Assembly (NCBI GenBank): GCA_964019415.1
Contig: OZ025888.1
Location: 3,854,536 to 3,918,535, forward strand
Direction of reading: 5' to 3'
DNA: 64,000 nucleotides
Source of the DNA: Ianthella basta
Lineage: Eukaryota > Porifera > Demospongiae > Verongiida > Ianthellidae
A program made the position numbers and the translations under genes. Below, in pieces: positions 1 through 11,533 of the stretch. The notes under the pieces are model-generated. The model saw nothing but the letters and a program-made list of their open reading frames with translations. It did no database searches and had not been told where the DNA came from. How positions within the stretch are numbered: the stretch's first letter is position 1; each line of letters begins with the position of its first letter.

Positions 1-132
1 GTGATCATATCAGTTGCTTCAAGTCCACCTAACTACCCACTCATGATCACCCATCCTTGACATGCCTTTTTGCTTGACCTCCCCAACCCCCTTCCCTCCA
101 CTCACTCCCTTACTGTCCTCTCCCTGCTTGCA

Positions 133-618
133 GGACCTCCTGGTAGACGGGGAGAGCTCAGCACACCAACATGTTGGACACACCCACCCAGCCGTATCCC
201 CATTCAACATGGACCCCTCCAAATCGATTACTCCCTAATTTCCTCAAGAAATGTACCCCACCCACCCAGCTGTATCCCCATTCAACATGGACCCCTCCAA
301 ATCAATTACTCCCTAATTTGCTCAAGAAATGTACCCCACCCACCCAAGCACATTCCAAATTCCTCAATACATGTGACCCGCTCACCTAGCCGCATCCCAA
401 TATCTACAAGATATGTCACTAGCCAAATCAAACTGACTCAGCCCCTCCCCCTCCCTACCAGAGGACCCAGCACCTACAGCCGCTCACACTCCAACAGAGC
501 TGGTCCAAATGACTGAGTTTAGTGGCCAGTACACCAGCCCTCAGTACAAGGAGGAGCACTCAGACTTGTATCACTATACAGTGTCATCTATCTACTGTAT
601 GTGTACAACTCTAATGTA
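133..618 (+). CDS. Possible last exons of a gene entering from the left edge
   Basis: Two exon-like segments follow good pyrimidine-rich acceptors. One begins at 134 after a TCCCTGCTTGCAG-like acceptor. The other begins about 461 after CCTCCCTACCAG and reads open to a TAG near 618 (acidic/hydrophilic, includes EDPAPTAAHTPTEL). An AATAAA at 783-788 would be a fitting poly(A) signal. No domain is recognisable and the upstream part is outside the window, so neither the reading frame nor the protein family can be fixed. The first segment overlaps a tandem repeat. It could be spurious. Confidence 0.25.
185..348. repeat. 79-bp tandem duplication
   Basis: Two near-identical copies of a ~79-bp unit (about 187-265 and 266-344), starting ACCCACCCAGC and including CATTCAACATGGACCCCTCC, differ at only a few positions. 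A third, decayed partial copy (CACCCACCCAAGCACATTCC, then CTCACCTAGCCGCATCCC) follows to about 410. Confidence 0.85.
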
Positions 619-867
619 GTGTTTAGCAGTTTATAATTAAGTTTCAATTGTACAGTTATGCATGTCATCCTTGTTCAAGAAACGTGGTAAAATAACAATA
701 TTATATTATGGACTTGCAAACATAATACCTAGCAGCTGTCTTTTTGGAATTAATATACACACAATAATTATGTAGCATGCAGAATAAATATTAAGCTGCA
801 TGCATGTGCAGGTCACGGCCTGACTTGTGAGAATTATAAGAATAATGTGGCCCCACAAATTAACACT

Positions 868-1412
868 GCTATAATCTATTACCGAACTTCACTATATAGC
901 CAAATCTTGGAAAATAATTGCCAAACATCCCAACAACCATTCGGTTGTCTTCATCAGTGGTGGGCACAAAAACTGAAGGCGACTCGCTTTATATAGGCCA
1001 CAATGTGGGGATGGCAGTAAACGACAATAAGAATTGAAGGTAAGCCTATGGTACAGATGGGGTTCCTGCTCCAGCACTCTCACATTCTCCCAGTCCTTAC
1101 CTTAGAATCAGTTCACATCAGGTCTCATCCTAACACATTGAACAGAAATAGTAGCACATTATCCTCAGTTTATAACTCACTATTTTGTTAAGCATCCCAA
1201 CTCTGTCCTGTATGCCATCCAACTTACTCATCACCTGTCATCTCATGCACCTACTGTCATTTACTGCCATCCCCACATTGTAGCCAATATAAAGCGAGTC
1301 ACCTTCTGTTTTTGTACCCACCACTGATGAAGACAACCGAATGGTTGTTGAAACGTTTGGCAATTATTTTCCAAGATTTGGCTAGTTAAGTTGAGTAATA
1401 GATTATAGCATG
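868..1412. mobile_element. Long-inverted-repeat element with hammerhead-like motif in each arm
   Basis: The arm at about 870-1027 is the reverse complement of 1255-1411, roughly 155 bp each at near 90% identity, separated by ~225 bp of unique DNA. Outer ends read TGCTATAATCTATTAC and its complement. Each arm contains CTGATGAAG, a 6-bp hairpin (ACAACC/GGTTGT) and GAAACG-like sequence, a layout resembling hammerhead cores of Penelope-like elements. No protein is encoded. It may be a non-autonomous foldback element or two inverted retroelement end fragments. Confidence 0.65.
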
Positions 1413-1718
1413 TCTACCCCTATAACCAAAGGATTCTTTTCACAAATTAACATTTGCTAGCCTCACTAGCCTACAGACTGCATACGTACACATACATGCA
1501 CAGTACCCTGTCTGTCTCATAAGACTAGTCAATGTGCACATATACATGCACCTAGTTGATCCTCTAGGCCTAGCTCCCTTGATCATGATCATGCAGTGTA
1601 GTATTATAGCTTGCAACTGCTCCTCCACAGGCTGAGAAGACAGGGTCTTCATAATGCATGCATGGTGTGCATGGACTGAACCACAATTGCTTCTGTCACA
1701 TACATACTATATAACCAG
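1413..1718. other. Non-coding gap
   Basis: About 300 bp with no exon-like open frame, repeat array or RNA gene that I can recognise. Confidence 0.5.
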
Positions 1719-2197
1719 CTATAGTGAATTGTAAATTACTAATGTAGGAACTCTCATTATTTGTTCATTGTGGTACTTCACATCGTAGTGGTATGTCCCT
1801 CGCAAATCATAGGAAGTGACATCCACCAATAGAGTGTCATCCACTGCTCCGTAGTATGGGGTTTCCTCTTGTATCTCACACATTGGTCTAGTGCAGTTGT
1901 ATCTGATCACCTCACTCCCCTCTGGTAGTCCTGTCACATCACATGCAGGTCAGAAGGACTCTTGTTCCCAGTGTGAAGCTGTCTTTATGTCGTGTAATTA
2001 TTGACTCAATATCCAGTTCACCACTGGCATTGTAAGCCCTGATCTTCACCATAACAGTTGCCTCTCCTGTGAGTTATGTGGATGGTACCACACAATAACT
2101 CCTCAACTCCCTCTATCCCTAGTAATCACTCCTAAGCCCTTCTACCTGTTTGGAGACTGGCTGTGATGAGTCCCAGTAGAACCAACAGCACCTTCAT
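1719..2197 (-). pseudogene. Signal-peptide + Ig-like extracellular gene, frameshifted
   Basis: The exon at 2146-2197 encodes a clean signal peptide (MKVLLVLLGLITASLQT) and ends at a GTAGAAGG donor in phase 1. It joins in phase to an exon starting at 2066 (GEATVMVKIRAYNASGELD...). This exon reads like an Ig/fibronectin-type beta sandwich, with RVLLTC, then a GLPEGSEVIRYNC segment and LRGTYHYDV near the end. The frame breaks near 1936-1947, where ATGTGATGTG looks like a short insertion: LLTC in one frame continues as DVTGLPEG in another. The product would be a small secreted or surface Ig-like protein. The break may be a real mutation or a sequencing error, so pseudogene status is tentative. 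Copies of its first exon lie just upstream. Confidence 0.5.
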
Positions 2198-2457
2198 TTT
2201 CAGAACTAAGGTTGATTCCTATAGACTACAATCCTCCTCTGATATTGCTTCGATCAGTGGCACTGAAAATTTACTGGAGGGAGACTCACTACAGCTAGCT
2301 AGCACAGCTTACAGTACGTATACAGTACATTCATGAGAACACTTTGCTAAAGCTCTGATGGACTTCTAGAGAGCTAGACCACATTAGTATACACGTGCAC
2401 TGCTACCTAGTTATGATTTCTGAAGCCAACACACACATAACGTGTACACAACCCAGA

Positions 2458-3060
2458 AGCCCTCAAGTGGTTCCAAATGTCCCCCACCAGCGCCAGCACC
2501 TTCATTAAGACTCAGATTCATGCACAAGGTATATACCCTGCAATAAATCCACAACTTCATCCATCACTTGCACTCTCCCATGTCCTCCATCCCCCCCACA
2601 TACCTGTTTGGAGACTGGCTGTGATGATGCCCAGTCCTTCATTGCCAGTACTCTTTGAAGTGGAGCACTGTTGTCCTCCTTGGATTAGGTATTAGTCTCA
2701 CACCCAGCCCCTATACAACAGCTATTATTGGGAAATCACTGTAAGCTGATGGAGAATCTTTAGGGCTGGTATAATTATAGGCTATGCTTGGATACCACTG
2801 TGCTGCAGTGTGGTACAGAAACAGACTGTAAGGAAGGTCACTAATTGGGTGCCACTTGAGGGCATTTTGGAGCGTGCTGCTGCACGTGTTAAAGTGGCTT
2901 CAGAAGTCACTAACAACTAGCAGCATCTGCTAATGTGGTCTCTCTTTATGAAATGTCTTTTCTCTATACAGCATATCCTGTCCAAGCCAATAGCAAAGTG
3001 CACTAAATTGTACCGCAAATGCAAACAGTGGACATTGGCTGTGGTGAGTCCCAGTATACC
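2458..3060 (-). repeat. Degenerate tandem copies of the signal-peptide exon
   Basis: Sequence matching the 2146-2215 signal-peptide exon (GTTTGGAGACTGGCTGTGATG...CCCAGT...ACCTTCATT) recurs around 2470-2520, 2605-2645 and 3025-3060, each progressively decayed. This indicates local tandem duplication of the 5' end of the Ig-like gene. Confidence 0.55.
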
Positions 3061-3301
3061 AGCATATTATTATATGGAACCATGAGTATATATCAGGCTG
3101 CACTGGGACACTGGGACACTGTCCTCCTTAGCTATGGTTGAGAAATAGACTGCGCGTGAGCGAGGACACTAATTGAGACTTGTTTGAGGGCTTCTGAAGT
3201 GTAATGTGTAACCGTGCTTTTGCATGAAGAGACTTCCAAAGTAATAGCATGCATGCAGTGTGAAGTACATTCAGTGCATTATGAAAATACCCTCTGTGTG
3301 C

Positions 3302-3334
<33 letters not shown>

Positions 3335-4250
3335 TGTGGTGTGGTGTGGTGTGTGTGTGTAATGAGTGTGAAAATGTGGTATATGTAAAAGTACCCATGA
3401 ATGCCATAGCCAATTCCTGCCATGTGCATTGTGTACTGTTCACTCACTCTGTGAGAATGTACACTTGTGAAAATTAATTAAGTACTCTTCTATAACATAC
3501 TACCTCACATCTCGCTCTACCTGTGTCTCTCATTTTCATTGCCACCATTCAGGAACACGGCCACTGCAACATCTTTAAATTTGCCAGTAGGGCTTGTGGT
3601 TAATGCTTCATAGTGTAACTACCCTTCCTTGCTTCTGTGCTCCTGTACCATTGCTACTGTTTTGCAGGAAAGGCTTTCTCTAGTATATACTTGCCTTAAT
3701 TTGTATGGAGCACAATGTTAGAGTTATAATGCATGTACAAAATACTTCATTTATTTGTTCACCACACCAGGAGTTACCTAGAGAGAGCCATGATTCTCCA
3801 TGTTAGCCTTTCTGGTAAGACAAGGCCCCACACTGATAGCACAACTATGTGGTGTGTTGCCTACTAAAATTGGCACATTACCAAAAATAACTGCATGCAT
3901 GAGTGTGGGACTGAGTTTGTAATGTGTGGGTATATGGTACAGTAATTCTACACCAACACTGAAGAGTTGACTAAGTATGTATAATATACAATGCAGCAGC
4001 CATGCAAGCTGTACATGTTATATTATGCGTTATTATTCACAAATTTTCCAAACCACCACATTGCAGTTATGTGCAATATAACTATCCCCACTGTACATTC
4101 ACTGTGATTAGTATTGCAGAATATTGGATGACCTGCAAACAGATTATACTACAGTGATGCACATGTACTTACATAATCCTGAAAAAAATTAAATAACGTG
4201 TGTAGTTATAATGCATGCTGAGCTAGTGTCCTTTTTGTTTCAATGATACA
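3061..4250. other. Non-coding gap with a short (GT)n tract
   Basis: No supported gene. A (GT)n microsatellite with GTGGT variants lies at about 3297-3360. The rest is AT-leaning sequence without long frames. Confidence 0.6.
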
Positions 4251-4256
4251 TTTATT
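4251..4256 (-). promoter_or_regulatory. Poly(A) signal of MCMDC2
   Basis: AATAAA on the minus strand (TTTATT on plus), 18 nt past the stop codon of the gene ending at 4274. Confidence 0.6.
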
Positions 4257-4273
4257 CACTTTTCAAATGTATT

Positions 4274-4572
4274 TCACTCCTCACTGATGTATGGCAATCC
4301 TTGCTGTAGAGCATGTTTCCAGGTGTCCTGCTCAAGTGACCCTGAAGGTGGCCATTCCCTTACTTTATCACTAAAGGAATGTGTTGGACCACCTCCTCCA
4401 ACTGAGGGGGCATGACACTTACAGAACTGGTACACCATCTTCTCTATCTGACACATCCACTGGTCATACTGCATAGACAACATGGAGACTGCAGTATACA
4501 TTATTGTACATTTGTACATTTGTGGGAAACATCATGCATGTAAGAATGTAAAGTGTGAGCATGTTATAGCTT

Positions 4573-4637
<65 letters not shown>

Positions 4638-4656
4638 ATGTGTGTGTGTGTGTGTG

Positions 4657-4745
<89 letters not shown>

Positions 4746-7700
4746 TTGTGTGTGTGTGTGTGTGTGTGTTTGTGTGTGCATGTGTGTGTGTGTGTGTGTG
4801 TGCATGTGTGTGTGTGTGTGCGTTTGTGAGTGAGTGACTGAATGAATGGGTGTTGGTGGCAATGATTGCACGTACCTCTAGTCCGATGTATGACCCTGCA
4901 TTATCTGACTTAAAATGAGGGGAAGGAGAGATGTTTAGCACAGAGTAGCCTGTGAACAGATCAAGAGCAGTGTCAATGCTGGCTACTTGTCATGCATAAC
5001 TACCAAGTGCATACCATATCTGTCTACCAGGGACTCCTCGTACAGCAGGATGGCCATCACAGCATCCCTTGCAGTCACCTGTACGTGGGCACAGGTACAG
5101 AGACTATCTGATGCATACATATATTGTATGCATGTGGCACAGTAATAAGTCATCAAATTTGCTGGCGACAAGGCACCAATACCCTAGTGTAACAGTGACT
5201 GGCCAGATCTGTGCTTACCCACCTCATTTCTCAGGCTCAATATGGCATGTGCTTTAGCCAAATTGTTGCTATACACAATGACAGGAGAATATACTGTACT
5301 GCACTGTATCTTGTTAAATGGTACCCAACGAGTACAATAATACTGAAGAGTAAACAATGCATGCAGCTAGAACCCTATACATTGTAGCTAGACATTTGTT
5401 TATTCTTGCTTACAGAGCATCTAGTCCTGTTAGAGGCACGTCTGTCCCGTGTACACTAGATGCCCGGACTCTCCTACTGGCACTGTAGAAGCTGCGAATG
5501 AGACTGTGAGCATCTGCACTGAAGGCAGGCCTCACATTCTGAGAATACTCCAACAACTACAACAACAAGCAAAATGAACAGTACAATCTGTGTTGATATG
5601 TTCCATTCCATGTTGATGTACGGTTGAACAGAAGTACATAGAGGTCTTACTGTAGATCTATTTATAGCATTACTTGCAGGCACAGTATAGCTGGGGACAC
5701 CATGCATGTATGTATGTACCTTGATGAAATCCTCTTTATCAATGGGTGGATCCTTGGGCTTGCCCATGGCATTGCAGAGGAAGTGGTCAATGAGTTCTTG
5801 CTCTGCATACTCATTGGTGTCACCTATTTGTGTCTGCATCACAAGCGTGAAGCCGCTACCAGTGTAGGAGAAGAGACCAGGGAGCTAGTTAGTGAAGAGC
5901 TGGTAGACTCATGTAAGCCACTGTACATGTAGCTACATACATATGGTGTGATGCTGAGTCAGATTGATTGAGATGAGGCAACACAGTGAACTGTGCACTG
6001 CTCTCAAGCATAACAAACTGTATATTGTCATACTACGAAGCACCTTGACCATTCAAACACTATTAGCAGGCTGGTAATACTAGTTGTATGTGAAATGGAT
6101 TACAGAACTCACTCTGCTAGTGCTTTTGAAATCGTAGTCACCTCCTAATGGGGGAATGGGCAAAATACATAATCATTGCACTTGCAAACCACACAGCACA
6201 TCCTAAAACCAGTCCTAGCCATGTCTCTTTACACCTACATGTAGTGATTGTTGCTTGAGCAGCTCCTCCCTAGCTGTGGTAACCATCTTCTTGCCCTGGT
6301 CAGCACATGCCCACACCATACACTCCAGTGGCCATAAGGTGGGGCCCATAGCCTCTCCTTGGCTTTTAGAAGGCACATCCAACACAACCTGCCTACTCTC
6401 AAGGACTGCAATATGGGACAGGCCAACAGTGCAAAGTGACATACAAACACTTGCATATGTGTGTTGTGTGTACATACTATGCATGTGAGCATTTGTCTGC
6501 ATACACTCTAAAGATTAGACCCACCCAGCTGTGAAGCATGCATTGTATAATAGCTAACCTCGTTGCAACTTCTCAACTGTATCTTTCTTCTTCAAGCTTA
6601 GGTTGGCCACAAGACACACTCCTCCACTGGCAAGGGTGAGGCTACCACCTGTGTGCACACACATGCAAGTATATGTGACAGTAGCACCGCATTACTGGAC
6701 CCATCTGCTCTCACTGTCAATGAATGTCCATTCTGATTCCTTCCTGACACTACCCAAGAGATCACAGCCACTGTTGTGGGTGACCGATCTTGGGGAGAGG
6801 GTGGCAGCATATGCATATAGTTTCAACACCAGCTGGGGGTCACTGTCCAGTGCCAAGAGGTGCACAGACCTGCACACACAAGTTTACAGGACTACAGTAC
6901 ATGAAATTGTCATACATAATACAGTACACTGCACAGCCAGTATTGTGTGGGCAAAGACATGCAAGCACATGAACTTCACTGTACTACATGCATGCACAAT
7001 ATGAAGCCTGAAAGTGTTCCACAGTCTTACTGTGATTGAGTGTCCGTTTCCACATTGGTGCGGCCACACATTACTAAACTGAGGAGTATCCCCAACTTCA
7101 ACCGATGATACAGGCCAGGTGGGACAATCTCAGCTACGCAAGTTCACAAGACAAAAGCCAGTAACATGCAAAGGTTGCAAACTATACATGTCTGTATGTA
7201 GTTAACACTGGTAAACAGACATAGCGCAATGCACAAAGGTCATTATCAGTTGATGTAGTATACCAATGTATGTAAATTAATGCGCACCTGCAAAGCTGTA
7301 TGCCAGCGATGCTGAAAATGCCCATGCAGAGTAGCTGCAAGCTAACGTAATAAGAACCACTGAACCACATCAAAATTAATAATTTAACATGTTAGTACAG
7401 CCTGCAATGTCAAAGTGTACGTACCACTGCCAGCACATACCTTTGTGTATGTCCAACAGTTTTTGTGGCAGTGTGGGAGGAGTTAACTGAGAAGACCACT
7501 GAGGTGATGACGCTGGGAAGATGTTGTTAGCCTACACACATACATTATGGACAACAAGCAGCAAAGACTATGTCCTTGTGTACAGCACATGTGATGGTTG
7601 AAGCTCATTGGCTAAATCAGAAAGAGCTGTATAGATAACCTTACGTAGGAACTGTATAAAGAATCTTGCACTGAATGCAGTGGACATACAGTAGAAGCAA

Positions 7701-9418
7701 AAGTGTACATAGTGAGTCTTACCTCCACAATGACAGGCATTGTGGCATGTCCACTTGGGCCACTGCAGGAGGGCACCTCTACATCTTGAGGTACAGCTAC
7801 ACCAATGACACTGTACATTGCACCCAGCTTGAGCTCGGAACAGAGATCATCTGCATAATGTCAATGCACAACACCGGGTATCAACTTGCGAAGGCTAGCA
7901 TTCTGCAGTGCCCTGTACAAATGGAATCAACGTACATTAATCTCTCTACTTAGTAATTAAAGGACACTCACCTCTGAGAACCACAGAGAAAGCTTGGTGT
8001 CTCATCCCCTCATCTCCGTAGAGCTGCACTCTGGCCATATTTAGTGCCTGTACTGGAACAAGCCTCACAATTGTCTTTTCTGAGTTCAAGCATGAAGAAA
8101 CCATGACACATATATAAGGGTGTATGTTCATGTGCATATATATATGTAAATATCAGTACTCATGCTATGGCCAACTCATGTCTCCCATCTCCACCTTTCC
8201 TATGTACAGACACTCAAGTACCTGAGAGTGACCGGCAGGTGACATCCTCCACTGTCAGCTCCCCACAGTGAGGGCAGCATGGCTTATGCCGCACAAGATC
8301 AGCCTCCTTCTTCCCCACTGAGTGCAGTCTCACAAACCCCTCTGCCTCCCTAGCGGCTCCTGGGCACCCCACTCTAGGGCACCTGAAGGTGGTGCACTGA
8401 CTGTAGTGCATGCTGCCACTGATTGAGCACAGCACGCCTGTGAGCTGGATGAAGTGAGGTGACTCCGCATGTCTGCTCACATCTCTCACACTCTGCACAT
8501 GGTAGCTGCAGAATGAGTAGTCAAATGACACAGAATAGCTTGTGTATGACTGTCATGTGCACGCACATTGCCGCACTGCAGCTTTGAACACCACCATCAT
8601 GTGCTATCGTACTTACTCTGGCAGGTCCGGCATGCTAGTCAGTCGAATGAGTAACAGTATCTGTGACAAGCTCTTCAGAGCAGGAAGCCACTCTGCAGTT
8701 TGGATGATAGTGAAACAAACCTACCTCGAGCAGAAAGTAGAGAGGAGACCGAGTGGAATTGAGCAATTGCAATGAATCAAACATGGTGTCTATGCGCATG
8801 CATTATTATTTGTATTGGAAAATGCGCACATTTTATACCTCATGAAGTCTCTGCCAAATTACTGAAGGGCTGTGCAGAAGGTGATTACCGAGTTCAGCTG
8901 CATGGCAACACAGAAGATGGCATACTTGAAGAGTATATGCTACATGATAGACATTTAGCTAAATATGCATCGTGCCAAAGGAGCGTACACTGAGTCACAC
9001 GCACTGCTGTCTCTCACTGTCGACACAGAGGTCAGCTTCAGTCAAGCAACACAGTGTCATACAACTATATACTGTACGTACAAGCTGCTTGCTCTGAAGT
9101 GTGCTAGGAGCTTAGGGATATCTAAGTGTACGCTTACCACAGTGTTCGCACAACTTGGCGGGGTCCACTCGTAGCGTGAACCGAAAGACCGACTGGACCT
9201 TGTGTGGTGTGTCAGTCAGCCATGGAAGACGCACGCAAAGACACAAAGGCAAAGTGAAAGTGAAGCCGATAAGAGTGAAACAGTCCTGGCGTGTTCATTA
9301 CCTGTTTAGTGTTGGAGTAAGCGGTGCACTGTCGCTGGAGCGCGTCCACTCCTTGCTCAAGAAACAGCCATTGAAGGGTTTGAACCTGTAGCTCTTCGCT
9401 CGACAGTCCGTCTTCCAT
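4274..9418 (-). CDS. MCMDC2: Minichromosome maintenance domain-containing protein 2 (19 exons)
   Basis: Model (minus, 5' to 3'): 9302-9418, 9138-9198, 8839-8861, 8617-8720, 8222-8505, 7972-8079, 7723-7850, 7441-7531, 7288-7341, 7031-7133, 6715-6869, 6559-6648, 6239-6405, 5720-5884, 5414-5556, 5223-5268, 5015-5078, 4876-4982, 4274-4468. All splice phases agree, giving 734 aa (human ~681). It follows MCMDC2 along its length: a CxxxxC...CPHC zinc-ribbon region near residues 120-190, the LGAMYSVIG segment, PPGLYHRLKLG, LDSDPQLVLKLYAYAATLSPR (degenerate AAA+ core without a Walker A GKS), SGSLTLASGGVCLVANLS, LESRQVVLDVPSK, the SASRRVRASSV sensor region and a C-terminal helix ending with SEE. Known family role: meiotic recombination/DSB repair helper without classical MCM ATPase motifs. 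The 23-nt exon 3 and the join near 5884/6239 are the weakest parts. Confidence 0.88.
4573..4827. repeat. (TG)n microsatellite in MCMDC2 intron
   Basis: About 250 bp of TG dinucleotides with scattered CA/CG/TT interruptions. In the sense of the gene it is (CA)n inside the last intron. Confidence 0.97.
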
Positions 9419-9529
9419 CCTCTCTCAATACTACAGTCCTTCACTCGCTAGTTAGAGCACGAGTCTGTCCTCCTGGTCGGCGCCAAGCAGCGCGGAGGTT
9501 GGCGGGAAAGTCCCGCAAGGAAGCCCAAA
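9419..9529. promoter_or_regulatory. Bidirectional promoter MCMDC2/MTRES1
   Basis: Only 111 bp separate two divergent start codons. The segment is locally GC-richer (GGCGCCAAGCAGCGCGGAGG, GGCGGGAAAG) and has no TATA box, which fits a head-to-head housekeeping promoter. GGCGGGAAA resembles an E2F-type site. The role is inferred from position. Confidence 0.6.
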
Positions 9530-11081
9530 ATGGCTGCCGTGACCAAGCTAGCTGTACGGACGACATTATTTACCTTGTCGGATGTGTTTGGGGTACGCTG
9601 GCCGTTTTTGTGCAGAACTCTTCACCTAAGCAGAGTACTCAGAGATAAGTCAACAGACTCGTCTGTGATCCCCCCAGTCACTGACCACTGGAAGTTGATT
9701 GAGACTGTGGTGTCTTCACTTCGCACGGACTGTATTGCTGCTGCAGGATTGGGGCTCTCCAGAAGGTAACATGTGCCATGTAGCCTTGTGAAGGTAAAAT
9801 GTGCCGTGTATCATAGCCTTACTCCTATCGTGCAACCGTATGGAGAGAATATGGCCCATACACTTGTCTCAAGCATCATGCTGTAACATAGCAACACCTC
9901 TCCTCTGTGGTGTACCTTTAATTTCTGAATGGCTTGCTGCAGAGCTGATATTGTCCCCTGCTTTCATAGTGGACTGCCAAGTGGTCCGACCCTTATATAA
10001 AACAGACAGAAACAGAACATTAACGTTATATTGTCACATATAACTGATTTGATGGAGCCTCTTATTCTTGTTCCTTATAGTTCTGTATATATATAGCCAT
10101 GTGTAATGTTAAATACTCTATATTCCTTTGGGTATCTTAATCATGCTGTTAATGTCACTTCTGCTTGCTTCACATGAACATGAACATGTATAGAAAAGTG
10201 TGGGAGGCATCAATTGACGGACGTCTGATGAGAAATGGTCAAGTTCTTAAAAACAAGAGACAAAAGGTATGTGATATGTTTTGTGTTAGGATACAGATTA
10301 CATGCATGTGTGGAGCAGCTGTATTGGATCATTTGGTCAGCTACATGACTGGCCTGTAGTGTAGCATCAGAAGTAGTCCATTAGTCTATACCACTTTCAT
10401 GTTTCAACCACTAGCTATGGTAAGTGCAGGGAAGCACGCCTTCCTTACTTCCAGTACCATTTACACAAAGCTGGTAGGTCTAGCTAGCTGCATAGGCACT
10501 GTCAATGTATAGTGTTTCTGTGCATGTGTGTGTATTAGTACAGTATGTGCATGTGTGTGTATTAGTACAGTATGTGCATGTGTGTGTATTAGTACAGTAC
10601 GTGCATGATGTGTCATGTAGTGATTGTTACATTTCATATGTTTGTAGCATACCATGTTTTCTGCTGGGTGTTATTGGTACGCTAATCATGTATTGTGTTA
10701 CCACCTTGGTTTGTCATTTACCATTGTGATGTTGTTGTTGTTGTTGTTATTGTTCAGGTGAGAGAAGGTGATGTAGTTGAGTTGGACACGGAGTGCTCTA
10801 GCCATGTTCATAGCAGTGTCAACAATGTTGGGACCTCACCAGAGGGTGGTGAGGTGCAAGGAGAGGAGGGGGGGAGGAAACTGAAGAGGACAAGGAGAAG
10901 CCGAGTGGTGGTGCATGAGATTGAGCCAGAAACAAAAAAGGGCAGATATCCTGTGAAGTTAAAGAGAATCATTGAGTATTGTAGTGTTCTCCCAGCCCCT
11001 CCCACAGCCCCACTCACAGCCCCACCCACAGCCCCGCCCACAGCCCCACCCACAGCCCCACCCACAGCCCATGACAGCTAA
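9530..11081 (+). CDS. MTRES1: Mitochondrial transcription rescue factor 1 (S4-domain RNA-binding protein)
   Basis: Exons 9530-9765, 10194-10266 and 10758-11081 join in phase to give 210 aa. The N-terminus is basic/hydrophobic and lacks acidic residues, as expected for a mitochondrial presequence. The S4-like fold runs from about residue 62: SSLRTDCIAAAGLGLSR, then KVWEASIDGRLMRNGQVLKNK, then VREGDVVELD, matching the FRLDAILKAGLDVAR / GELRLNEEKLWKKS / VKVGDTLDLL order of human MTRES1 (C6orf203). The C-terminal part has the VVHEIE...YPVKLKRI strand pair. Known family role: RNA-binding factor that supports mitochondrial transcription under stress. It shares a promoter with MCMDC2. The last ~25 residues are an odd Ala-Pro-Pro-Thr repeat encoded by a 12-bp tandem repeat just before the stop. 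Confidence 0.88.
10522..10610 (+). repeat. Three tandem copies of a ~27-bp unit in MTRES1 intron 2
   Basis: The unit GCATGTGTGTGTATTAGTAC plus AGTATGT recurs three times in a row. It also produces repeated peptides in non-coding frames. Confidence 0.85.
10992..11070 (+). repeat. Coding minisatellite CCCACAGCCCCA
   Basis: About six imperfect 12-bp units (CCCACAGCCC + CA/GC/CT) encode the repeated Ala-Pro-Pro-Thr tail of MTRES1. Confidence 0.85.
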
Positions 11082-11533
11082 TGTATACGTAGACCATGTG
11101 CATGGTGAATACAATACAGCATACCTCAGTGTCTACTGTGTCCAGCTTGCCACAAGAAATCATGTACGTACGTAACTATCAAATTATCCACTGTGCTGTA
11201 TATCAGTGTAAAGTACATGTGATGGTGAATTACATTGACTAGTGTTTGAAAATGAATCATGACTGGCTGTGTTCAGTGGTCATGTTTGAGATTCAGGCTG
11301 TTGGATATTCAGCATAGCACCTATAGTGCACAAGTGTGGGGGGGACATGAGAATGGAGGAGAAGTCAATACACTGACAACATGCCTACGTATCAGTCACT
11401 TACACTCCTCACATGATCTTTACATCACAGAAGCACATGTGCATTCAGGTACAATGGACTAGTGCAAATTACACAGTCTTTGACACGAGAACTTTGCATT
11501 CACTATTATCGTAACTACACAAAGAGACAAATG

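Noticed and set aside
4482-4941. Long frames of Cys-Val or His-Thr repeats
   Set aside because: They are translations of the (TG)n microsatellite in all frames; same for 12.4-12.6, 13.6, 21.5, 39.7, 43.8 and 49.6 kb.
6125-6160. Possible extra MCMDC2 exon (GAGGTGACTACGATTTC...)
   Set aside because: It has a plausible acceptor and donor but its exit phase does not fit the next exon (5,884), so it was left out of the model.
6603-7004. 133-codon plus-strand frame
   Set aside because: Crosses MCMDC2 exons 10-12 on the opposite strand and shows no domain.
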